A DNA stretch of 64,000 nucleotides from Calditrichia bacterium (GCA_028284445.1 JANQRS010000006.1:62001-126000); one strand, 5' to 3'. Shown: positions 52,601 to 61,400, counted from the first letter of the stretch. Program-made: numbers and translations. Notes: generated by a model from the sequence alone, not told the origin.

Positions 52601-52889
52601 CTTGCGACTGGACAAGATAGACTTCCGTATTGCCGTCATATTGGCCTGTAAAAGCCAGCCATTTGCCATCAGCAGAAAAACGCGGAAACATTTCATAACC
52701 AACGTGCGTGGTGAGCTTTCGGGCCACGCCACCGGCCACCGGAACAGTATACAGATCACCGGCATAACTAAAGACCAGATCTGTGCCATTGGTTGTTGGA
52801 AAGCGAAGCAGGCGTGCTTCATCATCCGCAAAACCGTTTGTTAAAAATAGAACGATACCACATAACATCAACAATCGAACAATTCGCAT
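49617..52889 (-). CDS. tricorn-like S41 peptidase with PD40 propeller and PDZ domain
   Basis: 1090 residues. Signal peptide 1-21 ('LLMLCGIVLFLTNGFA'). About 25-330 and 330-560 are two PD40/TolB-like propellers with repeats such as 'FPRFSADGKWLAFTGQYDGN', 'NSKWSPDGKWIAYISDKSGE', 'QMYWSPDSRKLLWGDKKLRL'. A Lys/Asp-rich linker (about 565-595, 'KDKKDDKKDKKKDEK') follows, then the C1 helical region, a PDZ domain ('LNVKEGDYILAVNGVPTRDM') and the S41 core 'ALIIDVRGNGGGNVSPMLIE' and 'CLMDEFSASDGDLFPYRF' with nucleophile Ser in SASDG. Exported bacterial tricorn homologs degrade peptides in the periplasm. Monocistronic. Signal and catalytic motifs are intact. Confidence 0.93.
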   Translation of the reverse strand: MRIVRLLMLCGIVLFLTNGFADDEARLLRFPTTNGTDLVFSYAGDLYTVPVAGGVARKLTTHVGYEMFPRFSADGKWLAFTGQYDGNTEVYLVQSQGGVPKRLTYTATLGRDDISDRMGPNNIVMTWKNTSQEIAFRSRKKSFNSFNGQLFLVKPDGEIPSEIPVPRGGFLSFSPDDSKMAYNRIFREFRTWKRYRGGMADEIWIYDFKTKKIENITNNGAQDIIPMWAGNKIYFISDRDKRMNLYSYDLTSKQTTQHTKFTDFDIKFPSLGKGAIVFEQAGYIHRFDLATETHAKVPIQIMEDMASGRGGVKKLSSSVQNYEISPDGKRALFGARGELFTVPMKDGPTRNLSNSSGVHERNSKWSPDGKWIAYISDKSGENEIYIRPQDGSGQEQQITKGADTYYYQMYWSPDSRKLLWGDKKLRLRYVDINTKKITEIDQATNWEIRNYGWSPDSKWVTYTRPEDDSPARVYIYSLADKKTRPVTDEWYSSGGSAFSSDGKYLLFASSRDFRPTYSWTEWNHIYQDMQRVYLMTLSKDTPSPFKPKSDEVTIKKEESKDKKDDKKDKKKDEKSGDSGVTVKIDFDGIEDRVIGLPISASGYYGLAAVGDQVYYNRSGSGDQRAKLMMYNLKDQKETELGEFGGYEISADGKKMLVGQRGSYAIVDLPKGKISMDKKLDLSGMEMHLDRHQEWTQIFNETWRQMRDFFYAPNMHGVDWDVVRTKYEPLVKYVNHRNDLTYIIGEMISELNVGHAYVGGGDRPSVERVQMGLLGAELERHSASKAYRIKKILKGENWGNPRRSPLTALGLNVKEGDYILAVNGVPTRDMSNIYEALINTVGKQVELTVNSNPNTSGSRNITVVPIASEAALYYYNWVQTNIDKVAKATNGQVGYLHVPDMGVNGLNEFVKHFYPQLRKKALIIDVRGNGGGNVSPMLIERLRRELTMVDMPRNASKRPDPSAMMLGPMVCLMDEFSASDGDLFPYRFRKNNLGKLIGKRSWGGVVGIRGSLPLLDGGTLHKPEFASYAADGSEWIIEGHGVDPDIVVDNDPAKEYAGEDQQLDRAIQHILNELRTNAKDLPNAPAYPEKN

Positions 52890-53082
52890 GAAGTTCCTCC
52901 ATATGCATGTTGAGGGGATAAAGATCGTGATGAATCACCAATCCAAAATATTAAGACATTATCAATAATACGCCTGAACGCAACTTCTCCCTCGCCTAAT
53001 CATAATTCAGACGATAGCTGGCAGAAAAAAGTTGGCACTATTTTCAGATTCCCGGGGAATATGGGCTTTGGAACATGGAATG

Positions 53083-53928
53083 TCAATAGGGTTCGTTATC
53101 TTCATTGCCGCGAAAATACCAGGTCAGTTCGACGGCGGCAGTTAAACCACCCACATCAATTTCCAGCGGAATGTCAGTATTAAAGAAGGAATTACTTAGT
53201 AGATCGAGACCATCATAGGGGATGAAAGAATAGGCAAGCGAGCCAAGCAATGAAAAATTACCGGGCATCGGCAACTCCACACCGCTGCCGATAACCAAGC
53301 CGGCGGTTTCAGCGCTGCCGGAAGCACGTACAAAGGACACCGGTCCCACAACTGTCACATTATGATCAATTTCCGCTTCCATAAAGACCATCTCAAAGCC
53401 TGCGGTGAGGAAATAGCGGCGGTCCGTCAGATATAAACGACCCATTACCTGCAGCGACTGTTGTTGATAAATCATTTCAGCGGCTGTTTCGGGCGTTGCT
53501 GTAGATATCAGCCCCAGCTTGGTCCCGGTTTTTTCTCCAAAGAAGCTGTAGTTGACAGCAATAGCAAAGCGACTGTTGAAGCGATAACCTGCACCGGGAT
53601 TCAGTGCATAAAGATAGCGATCGTCCCATCCCCATCCCTGAACCAATGTCACCGGAAAGGATGCGCCGCCGAAGGCGAGCTGGCCTTCAAAATAGATGTC
53701 GTTTGTCACCCCAAAATCCTGAGCGCGATAGGATGTGCCGCTGCCACGCATAAAGAGCGCTCTCCCCCCGGCAGAGACAAACAGGCCCAATCCCGGGGCT
53801 GCCTCATCATCATCCTGATAATCATAATAGGTGTCATCAAATTCATCCTGGGCTGCCAGATGTCCACTCAACACAAAAAAAAGAAAAGCCGACAGCAATG
53901 CACTGAAAATCTTCACCTGAAACTCCAA
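53083..53928 (-). CDS. predicted outer-membrane beta-barrel protein
   Basis: 281 residues. Signal peptide to about residue 26 ('FLFFVLSGHLAAQ'), then a short very acidic, Tyr-rich stretch ('DEFDDTYYDYQDDDEA'), then alternating amphipathic strands ('FGVTNDIYFEGQLAFGGASF', 'YALNPGAGYRFNSRFAIAVN', 'SLQVMGRLYLTDRRYFLTAG', 'FSLLGSLAYSFIPYDGLDLL'). 'VELTWYFRG' near the end resembles a closing barrel strand. Barrel assignment is from the strand pattern. Lies between the tricorn-like gene and the antiporter gene; function unknown. Confidence 0.65.
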   Translation of the reverse strand: MEFQVKIFSALLSAFLFFVLSGHLAAQDEFDDTYYDYQDDDEAAPGLGLFVSAGGRALFMRGSGTSYRAQDFGVTNDIYFEGQLAFGGASFPVTLVQGWGWDDRYLYALNPGAGYRFNSRFAIAVNYSFFGEKTGTKLGLISTATPETAAEMIYQQQSLQVMGRLYLTDRRYFLTAGFEMVFMEAEIDHNVTVVGPVSFVRASGSAETAGLVIGSGVELPMPGNFSLLGSLAYSFIPYDGLDLLSNSFFNTDIPLEIDVGGLTAAVELTWYFRGNEDNEPY

Positions 53929-54017
53929 CCGTTAATTCGCGATTACGCCTTACACCGGTCTAAAATACAACGATATCCGGCCTGACAAAATCACATGTTT
54001 GGGGGATTTTCAGTGTT

Positions 54018-55970
54018 TCAGTCAACCGGTTTACCGATAAAACGCACAACCAGAAATATGGTTGCGAGCCCCAGCGGCAAAATAATCCAGTTGCTGATAC
54101 CAAATCCGGTTGGAATATATCCCAGGAGGCAAGCAACACCACCGGTTGTCAGGGCGTATGGCAACTGGGTGCGAACATGATCAATATGATCTGCGCTGGA
54201 TGCCATCGACGACATGACGGTAGTATCGGAAATCGGTGAGCAATGATCACCAAATGTGGCCCCGGCGAGCACTGAGGCAGTGGTGCTGAGCAGGATCATC
54301 ATCGCATGGCTTTCACTAATCCCGGCGGCACTCTGCGTGAAGGTATAGGCCAGCGGGATCGATATCGGCATCAGGATCGCCATTGTTCCCCAGGATGTGC
54401 CGGTAGCAAAGGCAATGACACCGGCCGCGAGAAACACAATTACCGGTATCCACTGGGCGGACAGGAAGCCCTCGGTAATCGAAACGATATATGAGGCGGT
54501 CAACAGTTCCTTGCAAATATCCCCAATCGTCCAGGCCAGAACCAGGATAATGCCACCAACTACCATAGAACGGATCCCGCTGATCCAGGCGGTTATGGAG
54601 GTGTTCAGCGTCAGCAGTTTCTGATACAGCGCCATACCAATTGCCACAATCCCACCTATAAACGATGCCCACATCAACACGGCAAAGGAATTGGCAGCAC
54701 CGAAGATGGTGCCAAGCTGTTGCACCAGGCCCATCCCGGTCAGATCTGTATTGTCGCCACTGACACTATCCAGGCCGGTCCAGGCGAGCCCGGCCAGGGT
54801 AACAACAATGACCGTCAAGACCGGGATAACGGCATTATACCAACGGCGCGGGGTATTTTCGTCGGCAACCAGATCATCGGCGGTTAAATTGGCCAGCGGC
54901 GTGGCATTGGCGCGCTGCACCGCCCCGGTCGTACGGGCGCGATTCTCCGCCTGCCACATTGGGCCGTAGTCGCGGGCAAGAAAGGCAATCAAAAACCCGA
55001 AGAGGAGCGTATATAATGGATAGAAGTTGTAAGGGATGGTTTGAAGAAATACCGCATAGGCATTGCTGCTAATCCCCAGCGCTTTAAATTCGATATCAAT
55101 CAGGCTGATCTCATAGCCGATCCAGGTTGAGATAATGGCAATATTCGCCACCGGCGCAGCAGTCGAATCCACCAGGTAGGCAAGCTTCTCGCGTGAAATC
55201 CGCAGCTTGTCAGTCAAGGGACGCATGGTGTTCCCGACAATCAGGGTATTGGCATAATCATCGAAGAAGATGAAGATCCCCATCAGCCAGGTAGATACCT
55301 GGCCGCCTTTGGCAGATTTTGCATATCGTGCCAGCTTATCCACAATTCCTTCAGTTCCGCCGGAACGGGTAATCACGCCGACCATGCCACCCAACAACAA
55401 GGTGAATAGCAAAATATTGACCCGGCTGCTATCCGCGAAGGCCTTGATAATGTAAGTATCGAGCGTATGCAAAAAACCGGTAATCGGATTGTAGCCGGAT
55501 ATAATGGTTACACCCAGCCAAATCCCGCAAAAGAGTGCAATGATGGCCTGACGGGTAATCAAGGCCATGGCAATTGCCAACAAGGGCGGCAAAATGCTAA
55601 GAAATCCCGGAATGGCGCGGGTTGAGGCTGCCTGATTGGCATCGCCAAGATTCACGCGCAGTTCCTGCACGCCGGAGTCGGTCAGTTTGATGTCGCCAAT
55701 TTCCAGTGGCGACGGGTTCCCTGCAGAGAAGGTATATTCGCCACTCTTGAGTACAGTGCCGTTTGCCGTTTGCAACGACCAGGGCACCGTGGAATCGGCA
55801 AACGCCACAAAGCTGCCAACGTCCGGTGTTACCGTGATAGAAAAGGCGTTATCGGTGAGGACAATTGGTGGTGTGACGGCCTCGAAGGCCAATTTTTCCT
55901 GGGCAACCAGCCCGGCAGACAGGGAAAGCGCCATTATCAGAACGCAAAGAAAGGAGACGGATCGTCTCAT
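54018..55970 (-). CDS. NhaC-family Na+/H+ antiporter with N-terminal periplasmic domain
   Basis: 650 residues from ATG 55970, which gives a clean signal peptide ('MRRSVSFLCVLIMALSLSAG' ending LVAQ). An ATG at 56036 has a better ribosome site (AAAGG) and would add 22 residues; the start is uncertain. Residues about 25-125 are a beta-rich extracytoplasmic domain ('AFEAVTPPIVLTDNAFSITV', 'TAFADSTVPWSLQ'-like). Then 10-12 helices of the NhaC type: 'FFDDYANTLIVGNTMRPLTD', 'VDSTAAPVANIAIISTWIGY', 'FATGTSWGTMAILMPISIPL', and 'ATFGDHCSPISDTTVMSSMA', the family signature. It exchanges sodium for protons or carries an amino acid. The fused exported domain is unusual. Confidence 0.88.
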   Translation of the reverse strand: MRRSVSFLCVLIMALSLSAGLVAQEKLAFEAVTPPIVLTDNAFSITVTPDVGSFVAFADSTVPWSLQTANGTVLKSGEYTFSAGNPSPLEIGDIKLTDSGVQELRVNLGDANQAASTRAIPGFLSILPPLLAIAMALITRQAIIALFCGIWLGVTIISGYNPITGFLHTLDTYIIKAFADSSRVNILLFTLLLGGMVGVITRSGGTEGIVDKLARYAKSAKGGQVSTWLMGIFIFFDDYANTLIVGNTMRPLTDKLRISREKLAYLVDSTAAPVANIAIISTWIGYEISLIDIEFKALGISSNAYAVFLQTIPYNFYPLYTLLFGFLIAFLARDYGPMWQAENRARTTGAVQRANATPLANLTADDLVADENTPRRWYNAVIPVLTVIVVTLAGLAWTGLDSVSGDNTDLTGMGLVQQLGTIFGAANSFAVLMWASFIGGIVAIGMALYQKLLTLNTSITAWISGIRSMVVGGIILVLAWTIGDICKELLTASYIVSITEGFLSAQWIPVIVFLAAGVIAFATGTSWGTMAILMPISIPLAYTFTQSAAGISESHAMMILLSTTASVLAGATFGDHCSPISDTTVMSSMASSADHIDHVRTQLPYALTTGGVACLLGYIPTGFGISNWIILPLGLATIFLVVRFIGKPVD

Positions 55971-56202
55971 ACCAGTGGATTCGCTATAATAAGAGGCGTA
56001 AGGTTTTCTGGAATTCATATCCGATGGCAAGTTCATACAAAGCACCTTTTCTATTTGACAACTCGAAGAATATCAAAAAAACATACAAAAGGCGCGATAA
56101 AAGGGCAAATGGGGCCGGTGATCGGTGATGCAATAAACCAAAAACGCTTTGACGTTTCAACATTTTAACGATTCAACGCCTTGACCTATCAACCAACAAC
56201 TC

Positions 56203-56937
56203 TCAACTTTCCCTTTCGTTGAAGATCTTCCGCAAAAAGCGTATCGCCAGCGCCTGATCAATGAAATAGGGACTGCTGGCAACGGTTATCAACTTAGCTT
56301 TCGGGAGGTATCCGCGAATTTTGTCCAGCTTGTACTGGTTGCCAATATAGTCCATTTCCGGTGCAAAGATATCGAGGTCGATGTCCAGCACGTATTGGTC
56401 GGGCAGAGGATCTTCGAAGCCACTGCTGCTATCAATAATCTGGACCTTCGAAAAAAGCCCCAGCTTCAGAGCCGGTTGAATGAAATTGCCGACGTTCAAT
56501 CGGAAATTGGTGTAATCAAATGCGGCTTGCAGTGAAGGGGCAGCATTCAGTGAATACTCGAACCATGTGTCCGGTTCACGCATATCGGTATGCTGATCAA
56601 CATGCACCAGTGGACGTGCTGCCGGAAAGATGCCCTGCTGCCAGGCAGCCATCCAGAATGCAAATGCGTGATTGTGATTATCGAAGACGAAGACCGGGCA
56701 ATCTCCGTGCATGAAGCAAACGAAATGCGCCAGACCAACGGGATTGTATTCTACGCCTTCATCTATTTCGCTGAACACAATCTCTTTCCCAATTACAACA
56801 TCCGCGAGTGCTCCTTCTATCAACGGCGGGACAAAAATATGTTTCTGCCGCCGCTTCTCGAAAGAAAAGGCGTTGTTTCCACGTGGTTCGCGGATATGGA
56901 AGCCGGAGTAGAGCGATTTTAAATCAGATAGGTCCAT
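56203..56937 (-). CDS. UPF0489-family protein (arginase/deacetylase-like fold)
   Basis: 244 residues from ATG 56937, preceded by AAGG; a longer frame to 57087 extends into the divergent intergenic region and lacks support. Motifs: 'FVFDNHNHAFAFWMAAWQQG', 'RPLVHVDQHTDMREPDTWFE', 'NVGNFIQPALKLGLF', 'QYVLDIDLDIFAPEMDYIG' and 'ITVASSPYFIDQ'. The two Asp/His clusters (HVDQHTDM, DIDLDIF) are like binuclear metal sites of ureohydrolases, which UPF0489 proteins resemble. No activity is established for the family. Monocistronic. Confidence 0.85.
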   Translation of the reverse strand: MDLSDLKSLYSGFHIREPRGNNAFSFEKRRQKHIFVPPLIEGALADVVIGKEIVFSEIDEGVEYNPVGLAHFVCFMHGDCPVFVFDNHNHAFAFWMAAWQQGIFPAARPLVHVDQHTDMREPDTWFEYSLNAAPSLQAAFDYTNFRLNVGNFIQPALKLGLFSKVQIIDSSSGFEDPLPDQYVLDIDLDIFAPEMDYIGNQYKLDKIRGYLPKAKLITVASSPYFIDQALAIRFLRKIFNERES

Positions 56938-57262
56938 GGCCCTTATAATAATGTATCCTATCCAAGATTGAAATATTGAAATGCCAGCGGTGACATTCTT
57001 CCTCCCCGCACAAGTTCGCCTCGAGCGACATCTGCCTTCACTCTGGAACGGCTTCGCCGTTGACTGGCAGCAATCAACGTCCTGCACAAACTTTCTGTGC
57101 CACTGCCAGCTGCGACTGCTACTTTCTTTTCAATCTTCACTTTTCATTCTTCAATCGTCATTCCATTGACTCTCTTTCATTTTTTCTCTATATTGACCGC
57201 TCGGCAAAACAGGTTGCCGGATTAATATATCCAGGGTTGGATTAAACCGTTACCGCACTTGC
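56938..57262. other. 325-bp divergent intergenic region
   Basis: Lies between two divergent genes and should hold both promoters. It contains a perfect short hairpin AACGGC-TTC-GCCGTT (57047-57061) and, around it, CTGGCAG/CTGCCAG-type inverted pieces at about 57064-57110. A pyrimidine-rich run (TTTTCTTTTCAATC type) occupies 57120-57190. No gene was recognised. Confidence 0.45.
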
Positions 57263-58249
57263 ATGAAATCACTTGACACACAAAGTCCCGTCGCCGAAAT
57301 CGATCTCTATCCGTGGGGAACGAAGCGACCGTATTTTGCCTACAAGGATTACTTACAGCAGCGCTTCGGTGGTCGTATTCAGAAGGTCTCGGTTGATGCC
57401 GGATTTACCTGTCCAAACAGGGATGGCACCAAGGCATTTGGCGGCTGCACCTATTGCAACAATGTGAGTTTCGTGCCGCCATATTGCAAACCGGGAATGA
57501 GCATCGCACAGCAAGTGGGCAGCGGCGTTGAATATCTGAGCAAACGCTACTCGGTTGACCAATTCCTGGTGTATTTTCAGGCATATACCAATACCTACGC
57601 ACCACTGGACCACCTCAAATCGCTCTATGAGCAGGCATTATCCCACCCCCAGGTCCTGGGATTGGCTATTGGCACTCGTCCGGATTGTGTGGACGAAAAA
57701 AAAATTGAGTATATTGACAGTCTTGCCCGGGCGCACTACATCAGCATAGAATATGGATTAGAATCCATTTATGATCGCAGCCTGATTGATATTAATCGCG
57801 CCCAAACATTTGCTGAATGGGAAGACGCCGTGGCTATGACAGCAGGACGAAACATTCGAATATGCAGTCATATCATATTGGGGCTTCCGGGAGAAACCCA
57901 CGAGGATATGATTCGCACGGCAGATGTCATTTCCCGCTACCCGATTCATTCATTAAAGCTGCATCACTTGCACATTGTAAAAAAGACAGTTTTGGCGGCA
58001 CGCTACAGGCGCGAACCTTTTCCGGTATTCGAATACCGGGAATACATCGATGTCGTTATCGAATTTCTACAAAGGCTACGGCCTGACATTGTTATCGAGC
58101 GCCTTGTTGGAGAAACCCATCCCCGGCATTTAATTGCGCCGATCTGGAATGTCCGCGCGGGTACTGTGCAGCAGGATATTGAGCGCGAAATGCAGCGCCG
58201 CAACGTTTGGCAGGGTAAGAAGTACAGAGAAGAGGCATTAACAGACTAG
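57263..58249 (+). CDS. YhcC-type radical SAM protein (TIGR01212 family)
   Basis: 328 residues. Opens 'YLQQRFGGRIQKVSVDAGFT', then the cluster-binding Cys motif of this family, 'CPNRDGTKAFGGCTYCNN', in which the three Cys have wider spacing than in standard CxxxCxxC enzymes. Later motifs 'LVYFQAYTNTYAPLDHLKSL', 'LAIGTRPDCVDEKKIEYIDS', 'ISIEYGLESIYDRSLIDINR', 'ICSHIILGLPGETHEDMIRT' match Elp3/MiaB-like radical SAM proteins of the YhcC group. Its biochemical role is not settled. Preceded by a divergent 325-bp region; no operon partners. Confidence 0.9.
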   Translation: MKSLDTQSPVAEIDLYPWGTKRPYFAYKDYLQQRFGGRIQKVSVDAGFTCPNRDGTKAFGGCTYCNNVSFVPPYCKPGMSIAQQVGSGVEYLSKRYSVDQFLVYFQAYTNTYAPLDHLKSLYEQALSHPQVLGLAIGTRPDCVDEKKIEYIDSLARAHYISIEYGLESIYDRSLIDINRAQTFAEWEDAVAMTAGRNIRICSHIILGLPGETHEDMIRTADVISRYPIHSLKLHHLHIVKKTVLAARYRREPFPVFEYREYIDVVIEFLQRLRPDIVIERLVGETHPRHLIAPIWNVRAGTVQQDIEREMQRRNVWQGKKYREEALTD

Positions 58250-58378
58250 CGAAGAACTGCGTTATCCGGTTAACCAGTTCAAAGGGTAACAGTTATCCGA
58301 TAATTCCAACAGGTAATTCTCTCTCTTACTGCAAACACTAATTCCTCTTACCCTGAATTATTTATGTGATTGGTTATT

Positions 58379-59473
58379 ATGCGTAAACTCCTCTTCACTC
58401 TGACGATTAGCCTGCTAACATTTTCCCTGAACGCCCAGGAATCCATTCACCCTGGTCTAAGCGGGCAAGATCTGCTAGACGCCTTAATCCAGGACTATCT
58501 CCCGGCCACTGTTCTTGGCTATGCCGCGGCCCGCGATGAAATGTATGGCAATATTGACAACAGAAACGATTCTATCACCTGTGTGTATACCGGATATCAA
58601 ATATACGTACCATTTAATGACCCCAATCCACGCAACTTTACCAACTCGGCATCACCGATAATGAATGCCGAACATACCTGGCCGCGCAGCAAGGGCGCCA
58701 ATCAGGGCAGCAATGCCTTCAGCAATTTGCATCACATTTTCCCGACCAACGGCGATGCCAATGCCGGACGGGGCAGCTTTCCCTTCGCTGATATAAATGA
58801 CAGTGATACTGATCGCTGGTATCTCGGCACCAACACTTCCAACACTATTCCTGCCGCAAATATCGACTCCTACAGCGAGTTGAGATTCAATACAAGCTTT
58901 GAAGTCCCTGAGGCGCACAAAGGCAACGTCGCCCGGGCAATGTTCTATTTCTACACAATGTATAAGGCGATGGCGGATGCCGCTGATCCAAATTTCTTCG
59001 ACGTGCAAAAGGACGTTTTGCGCAATTGGAGCTATCAGGATCCGGTGGACCAGGTCGAAGTTGACCGCACCAACGCCATTGCCGCAATCCAGGACGGAAA
59101 AGTCAATCCCTTTGTAATGGATACCACCCTCATTGCCCGCGCCTACTTTGGCGCCGTTAGCAATATTTCCGAGGTCGATGGAGGCTCGATCCCGTCCGGC
59201 ATACAATTGCACCAGAACTTTCCAAATCCGTTTAATCCGAACACGCAGATCAAGTTTGACCTGCCGCAGGCATCTCGCATCCAAATCAATATTTTTGACC
59301 TCAATGGTCGAGTGGTTCGCGAACTGGCAGATACTGTGTTTGCGGCCGGGAGTCATACGCTGCAATGGAATAGCCTGACCAGCACCGGCGCACCTGCCGC
59401 TTCAGGTGTATATGTCTACGTCATGCAGACGGACAGTCAGCGCTTCGCGCGCAAGATGCTCCTGGTGCGATAG
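58379..59473 (+). CDS. secreted endonuclease I family nuclease with type IX sorting domain
   Basis: 364 residues from ATG 58379 (a TTG three codons earlier is in frame). Signal peptide 1-19 ('LTISLLTFSLNAQ'). The nuclease domain (about 25-255) carries 'IMNAEHTWPRSKGANQGSNA' with the catalytic His, 'FSNLHHIFPTNGDANAGRGS' and 'FEVPEAHKGNVARAMFYFYT' with the His/Asn of the beta-beta-alpha-metal fold, as in EndA/BsnA-type enzymes that degrade DNA or RNA outside the cell. The last 90 residues are a type IX sorting domain: 'LHQNFPNPFNPNTQIKFDLP' ... 'ASGVYVYVMQTD' ... 'KMLLVR'. Probably a scavenging or biofilm-degrading nuclease. Confidence 0.9.
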   Translation: MRKLLFTLTISLLTFSLNAQESIHPGLSGQDLLDALIQDYLPATVLGYAAARDEMYGNIDNRNDSITCVYTGYQIYVPFNDPNPRNFTNSASPIMNAEHTWPRSKGANQGSNAFSNLHHIFPTNGDANAGRGSFPFADINDSDTDRWYLGTNTSNTIPAANIDSYSELRFNTSFEVPEAHKGNVARAMFYFYTMYKAMADAADPNFFDVQKDVLRNWSYQDPVDQVEVDRTNAIAAIQDGKVNPFVMDTTLIARAYFGAVSNISEVDGGSIPSGIQLHQNFPNPFNPNTQIKFDLPQASRIQINIFDLNGRVVRELADTVFAAGSHTLQWNSLTSTGAPAASGVYVYVMQTDSQRFARKMLLVR

Positions 59474-59545
59474 CGGATAGCAAAGATTGAATTGATTTTC
59501 TGATGTCAGTACATTACATTTTTCCACCATTTCTTCGAGGGTTGA

Positions 59546-59998
59546 ATGAATCTGGTCGAGTTGCTAGACAATGAATTGATCGAACTGAACCTGAAAGATG
59601 GCAACAAGTTCGAAATCATCGAGCAATTGTTGGATATCGCTGTTCAGGCGGATCGTGTGCGGGATAGTGAACGGGCGTTGAAGGACCTCATTGAGCGGGA
59701 GCAATACCTCTCAACCGGTTTTGAAAACGGTTTGGCGGTACCGCATGCAAAATCAGAGGCCGTAGATGAAATGGTGCTGGTTTTCGGGCTGCATCGGGAT
59801 GGAATAGACTTTGATTCTCTCGACGGGGAAGCAACCCATTTTGTATTTTTGCTGCTTTCTCCGATGGATACAAGCGGGCCACACATTCAAACCCTGGCCC
59901 TGATTGCCCGCAATTTTCAAAATCCGGACGTTATCGATTCCTTGCGAGAAGTCCACGATCCGGCTGAATTAACGACGGTCTTAAGTGAATTCAAATAA
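59546..59998 (+). CDS. PTS EIIA (fructose/nitrogen type) domain protein
   Basis: 150 residues, a single EIIA-2 domain. 'STGFENGLAVPHAKSEAVDE' holds the phosphorylated His67; 'EATHFVFLLLSPMDTSGPHI' and 'QTLALIARNFQNPDVIDSLR' follow the family pattern. No EIIB/EIIC permease domain or HPr is fused or adjacent, so a regulatory PtsN-like role is more likely than sugar uptake. It lies 12 bp before the polyprenyl synthase gene. Confidence 0.9.
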   Translation: MNLVELLDNELIELNLKDGNKFEIIEQLLDIAVQADRVRDSERALKDLIEREQYLSTGFENGLAVPHAKSEAVDEMVLVFGLHRDGIDFDSLDGEATHFVFLLLSPMDTSGPHIQTLALIARNFQNPDVIDSLREVHDPAELTTVLSEFK

Positions 59999-60010
59999 GA
60001 AGACGCAATA

Positions 60011-60982
60011 GTGAGCCTCCCGACAGGATTTACCAGGTATCTGGATCTCATCAATCAAAGCTTAATGGATAGCATTCTTCCGGAACTGGCGAAAAGCCTC
60101 CGCGAACCGATGCATTATTTCCTGCAAATGCCGGGGAAAAAAATTCGTCCCTTAATGACGCTCTATGCTTGCGAAGCCGTCGGTGGCGACATCAAGGATG
60201 CCCTTCCAGCCGCCACTGCTATCGAGCTGTTTCACGACTTCACCCTCATCCATGATGACATTATGGATCGCGATGAACTTCGGCGCGGGTTGCCAACGCT
60301 TCATAAAAAGTACGGAGAAGATACGGCCATTCTTGTTGGCGATGCCCTGTTGGGGCTTTGTTATCAGCAGCTGATGAAGTCGCCGGCTCAGTATCTGCCG
60401 CAGGTCATGAAGATCTTCAGCGAAACCCTCATCAAGGTCTCCGATGGACAGGCGCTCGACAAGGAATTTGAGAGTCGTAGCGACGTAACGCTTGATGAAT
60501 ATATTGATATGATCATGAAAAAAACCGCCTGGCTGTTTATGGACGCCTGCACATTGGGCGCTATTTGCGGCGGTGGCAGTGAAGAGCAAGTATCCAATCT
60601 CAAGGAATTTGGTCGCAGTATCGGACTGGGGTTCCAGGTTCAGGATGACCTGCTGGATTTTGTGGCAGACGAAAGCAAACTGGGCAAAACCGTCGGCAGC
60701 GACTTCAGGCTGGATAAAAAAACCTACGTTGCATTAAAGTACCGGCAAATGCTGACGGAGAACGAAACACTCTGCTCGCAATACCCACGCAACTTATCTG
60801 ATTTTGCATCACTGAATGACTTCCGGGAAGCACTGGATTCGCTGGGCGTGGTTAAGGAAGTCGAGGCCCTGGCAGAGCGCCATCTAACTGACGCTGTGAA
60901 CGCGTTGGAAAAAGTAACCCCACTAAATGACGACAGCCCTCTCTACCAACTTACCCGCTTTTTGCAGAACCGTCAGTATTAA
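60011..60982 (+). CDS. trans-isoprenyl diphosphate synthase
   Basis: 323 residues from a GTG start. First Asp-rich motif 'FHDFTLIHDDIMDRDELRRG' (Asp82-Asp86), second motif 'GLGFQVQDDLLDFVADESKL', and 'PGKKIRPLMTLYACEAVGGD' with the IPP-binding Lys/Arg. The residue five before the first motif is Phe and the DDxxD motif has no two-residue insertion, which in this family tends to give C15-C20 products; longer chains are not excluded. The product feeds quinones, carotenoids or membrane lipids. The last 32 bp overlap the convergent XRE regulator gene. Confidence 0.92.
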   Translation: MSLPTGFTRYLDLINQSLMDSILPELAKSLREPMHYFLQMPGKKIRPLMTLYACEAVGGDIKDALPAATAIELFHDFTLIHDDIMDRDELRRGLPTLHKKYGEDTAILVGDALLGLCYQQLMKSPAQYLPQVMKIFSETLIKVSDGQALDKEFESRSDVTLDEYIDMIMKKTAWLFMDACTLGAICGGGSEEQVSNLKEFGRSIGLGFQVQDDLLDFVADESKLGKTVGSDFRLDKKTYVALKYRQMLTENETLCSQYPRNLSDFASLNDFREALDSLGVVKEVEALAERHLTDAVNALEKVTPLNDDSPLYQLTRFLQNRQY

Positions 60983-61331
60983 TATCCACCAGATTTCTCA
61001 TTAATTGCAGCACATTTTGCTGCACGCTTGCCGGCAATTGTTCCCATAACTCCATCATTACAGCAGTTTTTCCATATGGCGGCCGCGCTTCGCGCACAAG
61101 CGAATCTCCCCCGTCGGCCGCTCCTTCACCAGTTAAGAGCCACTCAACAGAGGTATTTCCAAGGCGGGCAATACCCAGGAGCACCCGTGGCGGCGGCAAA
61201 CGGCCGGCAAGGTAGACCGAGATGGCGGGCTGACTGATACCCAATAAGCCGGCCATTTCCTTCTGAGTAATGCCGGACTTGCGCATGACTTCTCTGATCC
61301 GCGTAGAAACACTTCCTGCGTTTACTTTCAC
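60951..61331 (-). CDS. XRE-family transcriptional regulator
   Basis: 126 residues from a GTG start. Helix-turn-helix at about 12-65: 'IREVMRKSGITQKEMAGLLG', 'ISQPAISVYLAGRLPPPRVL', 'LGIARLGNTSVEWLLTGEG', close to the Cro/CI-type HTH_3 domain; the C-terminal helices ('VMMELWEQLPASVQQNVLQL') could dimerise. It diverges from the DUF2851 gene across a perfect palindrome (61363-61400) that it probably binds, repressing itself and the neighbour. Its 3' end overlaps the synthase gene by 32 bp on the opposite strand. Confidence 0.88.
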   Translation of the reverse strand: MKVNAGSVSTRIREVMRKSGITQKEMAGLLGISQPAISVYLAGRLPPPRVLLGIARLGNTSVEWLLTGEGAADGGDSLVREARPPYGKTAVMMELWEQLPASVQQNVLQLMRNLVDINTDGSAKSG

Positions 61332-61362
61332 AACTTCCTGAGAAATAGCTTGACGTTTGAAT

Positions 61363-61400
61363 TATATTTGTTATATTACGTTTGTAATATAACAAATATA
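61363..61400. promoter_or_regulatory. 17-bp perfect inverted repeat, probable XRE operator in divergent promoter
   Basis: TATATTTGTTATATTAC (61363-61379), GTTT spacer, GTAATATAACAAATATA (61384-61400). It spans most of the 73-bp region between two divergent start codons (61331 and 61405). On the plus strand TTGACG (61350-61355) and TATATT (61372-61377), 16 bases apart, fit -35/-10 elements with the -10 inside the palindrome, so a bound dimer would block transcription. On the minus strand TATAAT (61366-61361) could serve as the -10 for the regulator. Confidence 0.8.
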
